This document shows positions 26,503-35,892 of a DNA stretch of 64,000 bases, piece by piece. A program made the translations under genes and the position numbers. The notes below the pieces were generated by a model. It made no database searches and was not told where the DNA came from. It saw nothing but the letters and a program-made list of their open reading frames with translations. Source of the stretch: Clostridium frigidicarnis. Its GTDB lineage: Bacteria > Bacillota > Clostridia > Clostridiales > Clostridiaceae. Position 1 is the first letter of the stretch, and the number at the start of each line of letters is the position of its first letter. Location: the NCBI RefSeq assembly GCF_900111985.1, contig NZ_FOKI01000007.1, positions 1 to 64,000 of the forward strand. The letters run 5' to 3'.

Positions 26503-27858
26503 CTACTTAGGCTCTCCCTTTTCTATAGGATTAGAAGGATCAGCTATCCATTCATACCATCCACCATCATATAATGAAACTTTTTTAAGTCCCATTGCCT
26601 CTGAATACCATAAAACTTCAGCTGCTCTCCAACCTGTTCCACAGTAGAAAGCTAGATTTTTATCTGGTGTTATACCCTGCTCTTTCCACATATTTAGTAT
26701 ATCATTAGCATTTTTCATAGTGTCATCTACATTTCTGTAGTCATCAAGATTTTGAGTGTTTGTACCTGCTTTTCCCCATAATGCTTTTGGTGGTCTTCCA
26801 GCTATATCTATATCTTTATAGCCTGGAGTTTCTCCTATATATTCTTCCCAAGTTCTTATATCTACTAATGTGTCTTTTGAATCATTTGCTAAATATTCCT
26901 TAGCCTTATCTATATCAATTATATAATCTTTATTAACTGGAACAGTTGCTTTAAATGATTCAACTGGTTGTTTTTCATTTTTTTTAGTTTCTGCTTTAAA
27001 TCCAGCATTCTTCCAAGCATTATATCCACCATTAAGAACTCTTATATCCTTAACTCCCATATATTTCAATATAGCAGCTGCTCTATATGAAGCCATTGGA
27101 TTTTCTCCATAAAGTATTATAGTTGTATTTACATCTATACCATAATCCATTGCCATTTTTTCTAAATCTGCATCAGATTTTCTATTCCATATAGGTGCTG
27201 ATTCAAGATCATCCGTATTCATATGTACTGCACCCGGTATATGACCTTCATTATATGATGGTGAATCCTCACCCCAGCTTACTTCTATTACCTTAAAATT
27301 ATTGTTAGTGTAAGTTTCTGGCTTTTTATCGTTTATAACATCATTTATCCACCAAGCTGGAACTATCATTTCATAATTTTCATAACTCTCCATTGGTAGG
27401 CTTTCATCCTTTGCCCAATCAGCTACATTGTAAGTATATAAATTTTTATATCCTTGCTTATCCAAATATGCTGCAACCTTTTTTGCATTTTCTTCATTAG
27501 AATCATATAAAACTATATTTTTGTCTTTTTCAAATCCTTTTTCCTTAAGGGCCTTTTCTAATCTTTCTTCTTTATTTTCAGCCTGAGCATTTAACCAATT
27601 ATAAGAAAAATCTGTAGCTCCCTTTATGTGTCCACCTCTATATTCTTCTTTGGACCATCCATTATACTCATCATTACTTCTAGTATCTACAACCATCCAA
27701 TCTGCTTTTCCAATATTATCACTTAATTCAGTTGTTGATATAGTTTTAGTCTCTATAGTGGGTAATTTTTCTGCTTCCTTTTCTGGTGATTTAGTCCCAC
27801 AGCCTGCAAATATAACAGCTGATACTAGCACTAAACCCAAAATATGTTTTAGCTTCAT
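26503..27858 (-). CDS. Secreted lipoprotein with three rhodanese (sulfurtransferase) domains
   Basis: 451 residues. A lipoprotein signal ends in the lipobox FAGC (Cys20). Three rhodanese repeats follow (about 40-150, 165-290, 305-451), each with the D-x-R-x-x-x-E-[WY]-x-G start (VDTRSNDEYNGW, VDIRTWEEYIGE). Only the last has the catalytic loop cysteine, C406 in YCGTGWRA. The equivalent loops of the first two read YDSNEENA and YGENPMAS. It would act outside the membrane on thiosulfate, sulfite or cyanide-type sulfur chemistry; the substrate is unknown. Confidence 0.88.
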   Translation of the reverse strand: MKLKHILGLVLVSAVIFAGCGTKSPEKEAEKLPTIETKTISTTELSDNIGKADWMVVDTRSNDEYNGWSKEEYRGGHIKGATDFSYNWLNAQAENKEERLEKALKEKGFEKDKNIVLYDSNEENAKKVAAYLDKQGYKNLYTYNVADWAKDESLPMESYENYEMIVPAWWINDVINDKKPETYTNNNFKVIEVSWGEDSPSYNEGHIPGAVHMNTDDLESAPIWNRKSDADLEKMAMDYGIDVNTTIILYGENPMASYRAAAILKYMGVKDIRVLNGGYNAWKNAGFKAETKKNEKQPVESFKATVPVNKDYIIDIDKAKEYLANDSKDTLVDIRTWEEYIGETPGYKDIDIAGRPPKALWGKAGTNTQNLDDYRNVDDTMKNANDILNMWKEQGITPDKNLAFYCGTGWRAAEVLWYSEAMGLKKVSLYDGGWYEWIADPSNPIEKGEPK

Positions 27859-28159
27859 AACTGGAGTTCCTCCTCTGTATATTTAATGTTATTTTTTAAC
27901 TTAAAGTGTCCAAATATTTAGTTTTTTGTAAACATTTTTACTTTATTCATGTTATCATATAATGTTTTTAATGTCCATAATACCTTATTAATGCAAGCTA
28001 TTGATTATTTATATATGTTTTGTGTTTACTATTTGATTTTCCAATGATAATGATTACATGATTTTTAGGATTTATTTAAAATATATTATTTAACTTCTAA
28101 ACTTGCTCTTACATTAATTTAATCAAATTTATAATTATTATGCTGTCTAAAATATATTA

Positions 28160-28188
28160 TTGACTTTTACAACATGATTTGATATAAA
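28160..28188 (+). promoter_or_regulatory. Promoter of the guanidine-riboswitch transcript
   Basis: TTGACT (28160-28165), a 17-bp spacer, TATAAA (28183-28188). A 27-bp imperfect AT palindrome (28178-28204) overlaps the -10, possibly by chance in such AT-rich DNA. The rest of 27859-28159 has no gene; a loose Fur-like word TGATAATGATTACAT is at 28045-28059. Confidence 0.6.
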
Positions 28189-28221
28189 TAATAATTATAT
28201 CAAAAATTTTATATTTTAGAG

Positions 28222-28347
28222 TTTTATAGGGTTCCGTAATTATTTACTTAATTAGTCTGGTCCAAGATAAAGCCCACAGTTTTTACTGTGTACACGGAAG
28301 GACAAAAGCCTGGGAGATATTTCATTATATTTCTTAGGCTTTTTTTG
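28222..28347 (+). ncRNA. Guanidine-I (ykkC) riboswitch
   Basis: The conserved words are in order: TAGGGTTCCG (28227-28236), GTCTGGTCCAAGA, ACACGGAAGGACAAAAGCCTGGGAGA. The aptamer's last strand AAAGCCT (near 28305) also forms the left arm of a terminator with AGGCTTTTTTT (28335-28345). Ligand binding should therefore prevent termination. Established knowledge: this class senses guanidinium and controls exporters and carboxylases. Confidence 0.93.
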
Positions 28348-28446
28348 CTTTCCTATCATTTAAAGCTCTTAAAGACCTAAAGTATTAAATTTTCTACTAC
28401 AAACCATAATACTTATTAGACAAGATATAAAAAGGAGTGAAAAAAT

Positions 28447-28767
28447 ATGAAATGGTTATTTTTAGTTATTGCAGGCCTTTTAGAGGTATGTTGGGCAATT
28501 GGTATAAAGTTTTCAGAAGGATTCACTAAATTTATTCCAAGCATATTTACCATAATAGGTATGATTGCAAGTTTCTACTTCTTATCCTTATCTTTAAAGG
28601 AACTTCCTTTAGGAACTGCTTATGCAATTTGGACTGGCATTGGTACTGTAGGTACAGTTATTTTAGGGGTAATTCTTTTTAAAGAGCCAATAGATTTAAT
28701 CAGATTAATTTGTATTGGATTTATAGTAATAGGCATTATCGGATTAAAACTGGTATCTCCTCACTAA
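28447..28767 (+). CDS. gdx: SMR-family guanidinium exporter
   Basis: 106 residues and four membrane helices. The central glutamate is in GLLEVCWAIGIKFSEGF, with the WAxxIKxSEGF form typical of the SugE/Gdx branch rather than the drug-exporting EmrE branch. The GTAYAIWTGIG motif is present. It exports guanidinium in exchange for protons as a dual-topology dimer. The guanidine-I riboswitch 100 bp upstream makes the assignment firm. The ribosome binding site AAAGGAG is in place. Confidence 0.94.
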   Translation: MKWLFLVIAGLLEVCWAIGIKFSEGFTKFIPSIFTIIGMIASFYFLSLSLKELPLGTAYAIWTGIGTVGTVILGVILFKEPIDLIRLICIGFIVIGIIGLKLVSPH

Positions 28768-28803
28768 AAACACTTTAAACTCTTTTGTAATTGCCAAAAT
28801 TAC

Positions 28804-28837
28804 AGCACTTGTTATTACTTGTTTTATAACAAGTGCT
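28804..28837 (+). terminator. Terminator of gdx
   Basis: AGCACTTGTTAT pairs with ATAACAAGTGCT, 37 bp after the stop codon. Confidence 0.75.
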
Positions 28838-28873
28838 ATAATTTCAATAATAGAAGCCTATAGTCCTCTATTA

Positions 28874-28929
28874 AGGCACATTCAAAAAAAAACAAGTCGG
28901 TATGCTAGTCTATTTTCTTTTATGTGCCT
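28874..28929. repeat. AGGCACAT palindromic element, short copy
   Basis: AGGCACAT and ATGTGCCT ends with the TATGCTAGTCTATTTT word of the full copy at 61939. The centre is deleted. Its right end overlaps the stop codon of the acetyltransferase gene by two bases. Confidence 0.78.
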
Positions 28930-29422
28930 AAAATAATTTTTCATAACAATAAAATGGTGATTCTTTTCCTAGAAACTTAATTTCACCAACAAAGTTAAAT
29001 CCACATTTTTTAAATAATGAGTTCATTTTTATATTTACGGAATTAGTATCAGTTTTTAAAAAGTTTATATTATTACTTTGTGATAGTCTTTCTGCAAATT
29101 CCATTAACTTTTTACCTATACCCTTATTTCTAACCTTTTTACTAACAGCCATCCTATGTATTACCATAAAGTTTTTCTCTGATGACCACTCTAAATCTTT
29201 GTATTCAACTGGTTCTATATAATTAACACATACAAAACCTTGTATTTCTCCCTTTGAGTCATGAACATACAACTCTTCATTTTCTATGTCTAGTATAAAA
29301 TCTTCAACTTTAGGATAACTTTCATCCCATTGATTATTATTATAGGACTTCATTTCTTCTACTGTTTCCTTAATAATTTCCATTATATTATCTAAGTCAC
29401 TATACGTTGCTTTTCTTATCAT
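28928..29422 (-). CDS. GNAT-family N-acetyltransferase
   Basis: 164 residues. It starts IRKATYSDLDNIMEII and has the acetyl-CoA motif A VSKKVRNKGIGKKLMEFAE near residue 110, followed by LKTDTNSVNIKMNSLFKKCGF. The acyl acceptor is unknown. The gene stands alone; its stop codon touches a palindromic repeat that could serve as terminator. Confidence 0.85.
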   Translation of the reverse strand: MIRKATYSDLDNIMEIIKETVEEMKSYNNNQWDESYPKVEDFILDIENEELYVHDSKGEIQGFVCVNYIEPVEYKDLEWSSEKNFMVIHRMAVSKKVRNKGIGKKLMEFAERLSQSNNINFLKTDTNSVNIKMNSLFKKCGFNFVGEIKFLGKESPFYCYEKLF

Positions 29423-29529
29423 ATAATTTTTTCCTCCTATAGATTTAAAGTATTTAAGTTTTATATACTATAAAATAATAAAAACTAATAAAACATGAAG
29501 TCTTATTAGTTTTTAAAAGTTATTAAATA

Positions 29530-31557
29530 TTACTTAAGAGTTTCAAAAACTTTTTTCACCTTAGGAACAACATAGTGGCTACCACCTTTTTCTTTAGCAT
29601 CCTCTACCATTGCTACTACCAATAAATTATTCTCATTTCTATTAGTTGTCATTGCTGTAAACCATCCTAATTCTGTACCCTTAGTATCATCTTGAGTAAG
29701 TTTTATTTCAGCTGTACCAGTTTTTCCTGCTATACTTAATCCATCAATATGTGCTCCATGTCCTGTCCCATTAGGATTATCTACAACTTGAATCAAATCA
29801 TTTAAAACAATATCAGCTGATTTCTTTGAAATTACATTATTTTTCCAAATACTTGGTTCAACTTTTTCTTTATATTCAAGAGATGGTTTTAACATATTTC
29901 CATCGTTTAAAAACAATGTATACATAGATGCTAACTGAAGAGGATTAAGTAATATTTCTCCTTGTCCATATCCACTATCAGCCAATTGTATATCTGTTTT
30001 TATTTCTCCATCTATAGCAAATTGTGATTTTGACATACCATATTCAAATGGAATACTTTCTCCTAATCCTAATTTTTTTAAGTTATCTGCAAAAACATCT
30101 TTCCCTATATTAACAGCAGATTGAGCAAAATAAATATTATCAGAATAAATTAAAGCATTTAGTAAATTAGTATTTAAACCATAATCCTTTACTCTTGTTA
30201 CAAAATATCCTCCCCAACTACTATCCTTTTGCCACTTAAGACCACTTATATTTTTATTCTCATCTGGATCAATTGAATTAACATCTAATCCTATAGCCGC
30301 TGTAAATGGTTTAAATACAGAACCCGGACATAAATTACTTTGAAATCTATTATATAAAGGTTTTTTACTATCCTCATTTAAACTTTTCCACTTATCTTCT
30401 GACATTCCCATAATAAAATCATTAGGATTATATGATGGACTACTGACAAGAGCTAATACTTCACCAGTGTTAGGATTCATCGCCACAGAGGCTCCTGCAT
30501 CATTTAATAGTTCAGTATATACTAAACTCTGCATTTCACTATCTATTGTCAATTGTATATCCTTACCATTCTTAACTTCCTTTGATAATAAGGTAACCTT
30601 TTTCTTATCATTCTTATCAACTATATATATTTCAAATCCATCTATTCCTCTAAGTTGTTCTTCATATATTTTTTCTAGTCCTGATTTTCCAATAACGCTA
30701 TCGCTACGATATTCATCATCTTTATATTTTTCTAGTTCTTCCATACTTATGTTTTGGACATAACCAGTTAAATGCCCTGCCCCTTCTCCTAATGGATATA
30801 CCCTTGCAGCCTTGTCATTTATCATAACACCTTGCATTTTTAAAAGTCTATTTACTCTCTCATCCTTTTGAGCTATAACCTTTAGAGGTATAAACATATC
30901 ATCTCTAACATAAGATGCGCTTAACTTCTTATTTATATCATCAATTGACATCTCCAGTATATCTGATATTTCCTTTAATATCTGATCTTTACCTTGTCCC
31001 AATTTACCAGGTATAACACCAACCTCAGAATTGTTTCCATCTATAGCTAATGCAACACCATTTCTATCTAATATATCTCCTCTTTTAGCCTTGTCTTTAC
31101 TTACTTTTACTTTATCTTCTTCACCTAGTTCTGGAAAGATAGCTTGTGAATTCCATACTAGACTATATTTCTTTTCCCCCTCGTTTTTTCTCATATTTAT
31201 ACTATTAGAAAACTTTAATTCTCCGGATAACGTATCCATAGTTGTATCAAAGTTTAATATTTTCTCATCGCCTTCTTTTGATATGTTGTTAATTTCTACT
31301 TTAATGTTGCTGGCTTCAATTCCATTATAAATATTTTTATTTCTTAAAATAAAGTCATCCTTAGAATATTTTTCTTTGCTTTCATTACTAATCATTTCAT
31401 ACATAGCTTCATAATCTTTTTTATTTAATAACTCTATGTATTCATTGAGTCCATCTTTTGCCTGTGACGAGTTTTTATTAACATAAACTATTACCATCCA
31501 TGCAATACCTATAATTAAAATTATAGACACACACATATATATAATTTTTTTATTCAC
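29530..31557 (-). CDS. MecA/PBP3-like penicillin-binding transpeptidase
   Basis: 675 residues. One N-terminal membrane anchor (6-26), an NTF2-like MecA_N domain (about 33-145), a PBP dimerisation domain (about 150-315, with GDILDRNG) and a transpeptidase domain. The active site is complete: S413-x-x-K416 in GSVFKPF, S472-D-N474, K612-T-G614. It cross-links peptidoglycan outside the membrane. The MecA_N plus class B architecture is that of low-affinity PBPs such as PBP2a and B. subtilis PbpC. No blaI/blaR regulators lie nearby. Confidence 0.9.
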   Translation of the reverse strand: MNKKIIYMCVSIILIIGIAWMVIVYVNKNSSQAKDGLNEYIELLNKKDYEAMYEMISNESKEKYSKDDFILRNKNIYNGIEASNIKVEINNISKEGDEKILNFDTTMDTLSGELKFSNSINMRKNEGEKKYSLVWNSQAIFPELGEEDKVKVSKDKAKRGDILDRNGVALAIDGNNSEVGVIPGKLGQGKDQILKEISDILEMSIDDINKKLSASYVRDDMFIPLKVIAQKDERVNRLLKMQGVMINDKAARVYPLGEGAGHLTGYVQNISMEELEKYKDDEYRSDSVIGKSGLEKIYEEQLRGIDGFEIYIVDKNDKKKVTLLSKEVKNGKDIQLTIDSEMQSLVYTELLNDAGASVAMNPNTGEVLALVSSPSYNPNDFIMGMSEDKWKSLNEDSKKPLYNRFQSNLCPGSVFKPFTAAIGLDVNSIDPDENKNISGLKWQKDSSWGGYFVTRVKDYGLNTNLLNALIYSDNIYFAQSAVNIGKDVFADNLKKLGLGESIPFEYGMSKSQFAIDGEIKTDIQLADSGYGQGEILLNPLQLASMYTLFLNDGNMLKPSLEYKEKVEPSIWKNNVISKKSADIVLNDLIQVVDNPNGTGHGAHIDGLSIAGKTGTAEIKLTQDDTKGTELGWFTAMTTNRNENNLLVVAMVEDAKEKGGSHYVVPKVKKVFETLK

Positions 31558-31731
31558 AATATAATACCACCTTTTTAAATTTACTATATAATATTGAACT
31601 TATGCTATCTTATTTATATAATAAGTGCAATTTGCACCTGTAAATTAAATATTCATTATCCATATATTTTTTGAAGCATAAAAACATATGCTTATGCCTA
31701 TATCTTTATGCCTCATACTAATTATAAATTT

Positions 31732-32265
31732 CTAAAAAAGTATACTCATAATAACTGTATTCAGGTATTCACCATTTACATAATTATCTTTTTTCAATAT
31801 ACAATCTACTTCAAATCCAAATTTTTTATACAATTCAATTGCTACAGTATTCTCTTCGTTAGTAACAAGACTTATTTTTTTAGTAACACCATTGGATTTT
31901 GACCAATCCATAAGGTAATCCATAAGTTTTACACCTAGTCCTAGCCCACAATATTTTTTAGATACAACAATACCAAAAGTTCCAACATGTTTAGTCCTAG
32001 CCTTTTGTCCTGAAGTAATTGATGCTATACTTATTATTTCATCATTAACTGTTGCTACAACTACTATTGAGTTGTCAACTTTTTTAGTAACTTCTAAAAA
32101 CTTCTCATATTCATTTAATGACATGCTAAATTCATTTTTCCCAAAGGAAAGAAAATTTGTTTCTCCTCCCACAACATTATAGAAATCTATCATCTGTTGT
32201 GCATCTTCTTTTTGGGGTAATCTTATAATAACTTCTTGTCCATTTTTCAAACATGTTTTTATCAT
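31732..32265 (-). CDS. GNAT-family N-acetyltransferase
   Basis: 177 residues. The acetyl-CoA-binding segment GIVVSKKYCGLGLGVKLMDYLMDWSK lies near residue 94-119 and EENTVAIELYKKFGFEVD follows, as in RimI/RimL-like proteins. It is preceded by AAAGGTGATG. Its substrate is unknown and it has no operon partner. Confidence 0.84.
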   Translation of the reverse strand: MIKTCLKNGQEVIIRLPQKEDAQQMIDFYNVVGGETNFLSFGKNEFSMSLNEYEKFLEVTKKVDNSIVVVATVNDEIISIASITSGQKARTKHVGTFGIVVSKKYCGLGLGVKLMDYLMDWSKSNGVTKKISLVTNEENTVAIELYKKFGFEVDCILKKDNYVNGEYLNTVIMSILF

Positions 32266-32507
32266 TTTTTCATCACCTTTAGTTAAATTTTTTTTAATAT
32301 AAAATTAAATACTATGTTGCATAGTTTAATATTAACTTCATTTTATATTATTATATTAAAAATTCAAAGTATTTTTTTAGAATATTCTATATATTTTCTT
32401 TAATTACAAATATATACTTTATTAACTTGTGGTAAGTATTACTTATTTTACATTATATAAATATTGTATTACAAAATATGAAATACTAAAATATGAGGAG
32501 TGATATT

Positions 32508-32921
32508 ATGTTTAAAGAATTTAAAGAGTTTGCTATAAAGGGTAACGTATTAGACTTAGCAGTTGGAGTTGTTATTGGTGGAGCATTTGGTAAAATTGTA
32601 ACATCCTTAGTAAGTGATATTATAATGCCTATAACAGGAATTTTGACTGGAGGTATAAACTTCAAAGACTTAAAATTTGTGTTAAGGGAATCTAAAGGCA
32701 CGCTTACTCCTATTACCTTAAATTATGGTCAGTTTATACAAAATATAGTTGACTTTTTAATAATAGCTTTTTCAATATTTCTTTTTATCAAAGGAATAAA
32801 TAAACTTAAACAAGAAAAAGAGACAATTGAAGAAATTGATAACGAAATTAAATTAAATCATCAAGAGGAGTTGCTTACAGAAATCCGTGATCTACTCAAA
32901 GGTTTACCATCTGAAAAATAA
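32508..32921 (+). CDS. mscL: Large-conductance mechanosensitive channel
   Basis: 137 residues from the ATG at 32508. The upstream in-frame ATG at 32493 overlaps the GAGGAG that serves as ribosome binding site, so it is rejected. N-terminal [30 protein letters not shown] is the MscL S1/TM1 signature (residues 2-31). TM2 lies about 75-97, and a charged C-terminal helix bundle follows. It opens under membrane tension to release solutes at osmotic downshock. Confidence 0.95.
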   Translation: MFKEFKEFAIKGNVLDLAVGVVIGGAFGKIVTSLVSDIIMPITGILTGGINFKDLKFVLRESKGTLTPITLNYGQFIQNIVDFLIIAFSIFLFIKGINKLKQEKETIEEIDNEIKLNHQEELLTEIRDLLKGLPSEK

Positions 32922-32923
32922 TT

Positions 32924-32955
32924 AAAGGTGTTGCAACCTAGCAACACCTTTAATT
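32924..32955 (+). terminator. Terminator of mscL
   Basis: AAAGGTGTTGC pairs with GCAACACCTTT around a six-base loop, 2 bp after the stop codon. Confidence 0.85.
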
Positions 32956-33022
32956 GTTTTTAATTGAATTCAATTTTTATTTTACTCTTTTTTAATTATA
33001 TGATCATATATAATTTTAATAG

Positions 33023-33958
33023 TTATCTATAAAATTCTTGAGTTGCATAAACAGTGTTTCCTACTTTATACACTCCAACTCCAATACTTGAAAAGTTATT
33101 TGATAAAATGTTTTGTCTATGTCCTGGAGAGTTCATCCAGTTAGTCATAAATTGGTTTGCTAAAGCATTAGCATCAGATACTCCACCTATGTATGCTATA
33201 TTTTCTCCCCATGAGTTATACTTTACTCCGTCTTTTTCCATTTTAACTGTTATAAGGTTTCCTTCTGGATCTTTATGGTCAAAATATTTTCTATCACCCA
33301 TATCTTGAGATTTGATTCTAGCATAATTTTCCATAGTACTATTATATGTTAGTGCTGCTACTCCAGCTTTTGCTCTTTCCTCATTTACTTTTTGAAATAT
33401 CATAGACTCTACTTGAGCCATAAACTTATCGTTATCACCTGGTTCTTGTACTGGAGGAGTTACCTCTTCTACAGGTGGAGTTTCCTCTACTACAGGAGGT
33501 GTCTCAACAGTTGGTGGTGTTTCCTCCACTACAGGTGGTGTCTCCACATCTTGATCATTATTTTCTGTTCCACAATTGTTTCCTTGATTGCAATCTGGTT
33601 TATTTTCATTTTCTCCAGCATTACATTGATTATTATTTGTGCAATCTCCCAAATTAGTGCCATTTACCATTCCTTCAACACATTGATTGAAGTTAAGTAA
33701 TTGATCTTTAATATTCATATTGCAATTATTTTTAAATAATCCCAACTTTTGTAATGCTTCTTGCATTGATTGACATGTGTTTTGATTATTACTGTTTATA
33801 CCTAAAGTTCCATAAGGCTTGTCCCCATTTATTTGAGAACATATGTTTTGTTTGTTAGTACAATTACTATTACTTGGGCTTTCTGCAGCAAATGCTGTAA
33901 CACCTATGCCCCCTATTAATGTAGTCGTTAATACCATGGCAATAAATTTGTTTTTCAT
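33023..33958 (-). CDS. Secreted CAP-domain (SCP/PR1-like) protein
   Basis: 311 residues from the ATG at 33958 (AAGGAGTG upstream; a GTG 9 bp earlier is less likely). A signal peptide ends near VTAFAAES. An Asn/Cys-rich region with ten or so cysteines follows (about 30-130). Next is a Pro/Glu/Val linker built of ETPPVVE-like repeats (about 138-175). The C-terminal CAP domain (about 185-311) has HKDPEGN, SWGENIAY, HRQNIL and a closing YATQEFY. CAP domains of clostridia are extracellular and often surface-associated; activity is unknown. It resembles spore-coat-type YkwD proteins. Confidence 0.85.
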   Translation of the reverse strand: MKNKFIAMVLTTTLIGGIGVTAFAAESPSNSNCTNKQNICSQINGDKPYGTLGINSNNQNTCQSMQEALQKLGLFKNNCNMNIKDQLLNFNQCVEGMVNGTNLGDCTNNNQCNAGENENKPDCNQGNNCGTENNDQDVETPPVVEETPPTVETPPVVEETPPVEEVTPPVQEPGDNDKFMAQVESMIFQKVNEERAKAGVAALTYNSTMENYARIKSQDMGDRKYFDHKDPEGNLITVKMEKDGVKYNSWGENIAYIGGVSDANALANQFMTNWMNSPGHRQNILSNNFSSIGVGVYKVGNTVYATQEFYR

Positions 33959-34392
33959 TTGTACCACTCCTTTTTATTTTTTTGAACTCATTTATTAAGT
34001 TCAATATCTTATTAGTTTTGATACCCAGTAAAAAATATTTGATTATGTACTGAAAATAAATACAAAAACAAATTACTTTTTTAGTTATCTAAGTACTTTT
34101 TTTAACTTTCTGACACTGCCAACTTATTTATAACATACTTCCCCCCCTATTATCATGTGGAATTCTTTCCATAGCTTCATATATAGTCATATAAAAGAAT
34201 TATTATCCTAAGATAAAAAGCTTAATTTTTTAGCTCTTTTAAGTCTACGTCTTAATTTCAATAGGTTTTTCCATTAAATTCATTACCTATATTTACTAGG
34301 TATATTTTTAGATTAAACAGTTTTTCATACCACTTTTTATGTTTAAGCCCATCACTTTAACCATTAATTACAAAGCTTTCTACATAAAGCAA

Positions 34393-34429
34393 AAATCACA
34401 GTATAGATAAAAACTCTATACTGTGATTT
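34393..34429 (-). terminator. Terminator of the 4-hydroxybutyrate-type dehydrogenase gene
   Basis: A 15-bp stem, AAATCACAGTATAGA with TCTATACTGTGATTT, has a T run on the minus strand. The rest of 33959-34392 is AT-rich with no gene. Confidence 0.82.
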
Positions 34430-34504
34430 ATTACATAATGTATTAGTTTGTAATTCAACGTCTTTTTTTCTAAATGACTAAAATTCAAAAGTATATACTT
34501 AAGT

Positions 34505-35620
34505 TTAATATAGTTTTTTATATATTTTTATCATATCTTCCTTGTTCATCTCCACGTAATTATTGTTTAATAGCCTCTGTTGAGATTTAATAACCTTTTC
34601 GCTAAAACTATATATTTCTTCTTCTTTCATTCCATATTCCCTTAAAGGCTTAATATGTATTAAATTGTTTAATACATTATAAAGCTCATTATATACCTCT
34701 TCTTTTTTACACTCTAATATATTACTTAAAACTTCATTTAATCTATTAATCTTTCCATTTGGATTCTTTTCATTATAAAATTTAAATACTTCTATTAAAA
34801 ACTCATAATTAGCCTCTCCATGAGGTACATGATAGCTTCCACCTAAAGGATAAGATAATGCATGAACTGCTCCAACACCTGCATTTCCAAAGGCTATTCC
34901 TGCATAATTACTTGCTATTAAAAATTGTTCCATTAGTTTTAGCCTATACTCTTTACCATTTTTAATAATATCTTTATATCCATTTAAAATCATCTTTATG
35001 GCTTCTATGCTAAATACTTCGGTATAATAATTTGCTTTTGGAGATACAAATGACTCTATTGCATGAATCAATGCATCTATTGAACTATATACAAAAAATT
35101 TATATGGTACACTATTACATAAATCTGGTATTAGCACTGCATGATCTGCATAAAGTTCATCTACTGCTAAGCCCATTTTAGTCTTTTTAGACTTTATCTC
35201 TGTTATTGATATATTAGTTACCTCACTCCCTGTTCCACAAGTTGTAGGTACTATTATTAATTCCTTATCTTTCTCTATTTTAATTTCTTTATTAAATAGT
35301 GCCTCAGTATTACTTACATCTTTTAATGCAAGTAATTTTCCAATATCTACTATAGATCCTCCTCCTATAGCAATGACTCTTTTAAAATTCATAAACTTTA
35401 AATCTTTTAACATTGAATCTATTACTTCATCATTGGGTTCATTAAAGTTATAATTGTCCTTAAATATATAATTACAATTTAAGTTTAAACCTTTTAAAAA
35501 GTCATTATATATTCTTTTATTGGTAAATATTAAATCTTCTTTTGTAATTCTAAATTCTTCTACGAACTCCAAACAGCTATTGAATTTATGTATTTCCGGT
35601 TTTATTTCTAATAATTTCAT
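34505..35620 (-). CDS. Iron-containing alcohol dehydrogenase, 4-hydroxybutyrate dehydrogenase-like
   Basis: 371 residues. Group III dehydrogenase motifs: GGGSIVDIGK (NAD binding), PTTCGTGSEVT, SSIDALIHAIESFVS, and the metal-binding histidines in HALSYPLGGSYHVPHGEAN. The length and several stretches recall the C. kluyveri 4-hydroxybutyrate dehydrogenase, so succinic semialdehyde/4-hydroxybutyrate interconversion is the best guess. The usual partners (CoA transferase, 4-hydroxybutyryl-CoA dehydratase) are absent here, so the substrate stays open. Confidence 0.78.
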   Translation of the reverse strand: MKLLEIKPEIHKFNSCLEFVEEFRITKEDLIFTNKRIYNDFLKGLNLNCNYIFKDNYNFNEPNDEVIDSMLKDLKFMNFKRVIAIGGGSIVDIGKLLALKDVSNTEALFNKEIKIEKDKELIIVPTTCGTGSEVTNISITEIKSKKTKMGLAVDELYADHAVLIPDLCNSVPYKFFVYSSIDALIHAIESFVSPKANYYTEVFSIEAIKMILNGYKDIIKNGKEYRLKLMEQFLIASNYAGIAFGNAGVGAVHALSYPLGGSYHVPHGEANYEFLIEVFKFYNEKNPNGKINRLNEVLSNILECKKEEVYNELYNVLNNLIHIKPLREYGMKEEEIYSFSEKVIKSQQRLLNNNYVEMNKEDMIKIYKKLY

Positions 35621-35892
35621 GTTTTTACTCCTTCTTTGGTAAATAAAATAATTAATTATTTTATTTTAAAATTAAATTTATATATTCTTCATGATTATCT
35701 TTATATAAAACTTCTAATGCTTCAGTTTCTTATATGTTTTATTATAACCTTCAGATATACATATTTAACATCACAAGAGAATTATTGTCAATGAATTCAA
35801 AAGTTCCTAGAAGTTTTTTATTTTAAATGATAACGTTTTTATATATTTTTCTTCATTATATGTTAATCTTAATATATTAATATGTATAAAAA

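Noticed and set aside
28045-28059. Second Fur box (TGATAATGATTACAT)
   Set aside because: Only one half matches well and it is nearly 190 bp from the nearest start codon, so it is kept as a note only.
28178-28204. Operator at the AT-rich palindrome upstream of the guanidine riboswitch
   Set aside because: It overlaps the -10 box and is pure A/T, so chance symmetry is likely; control is already explained by the riboswitch.
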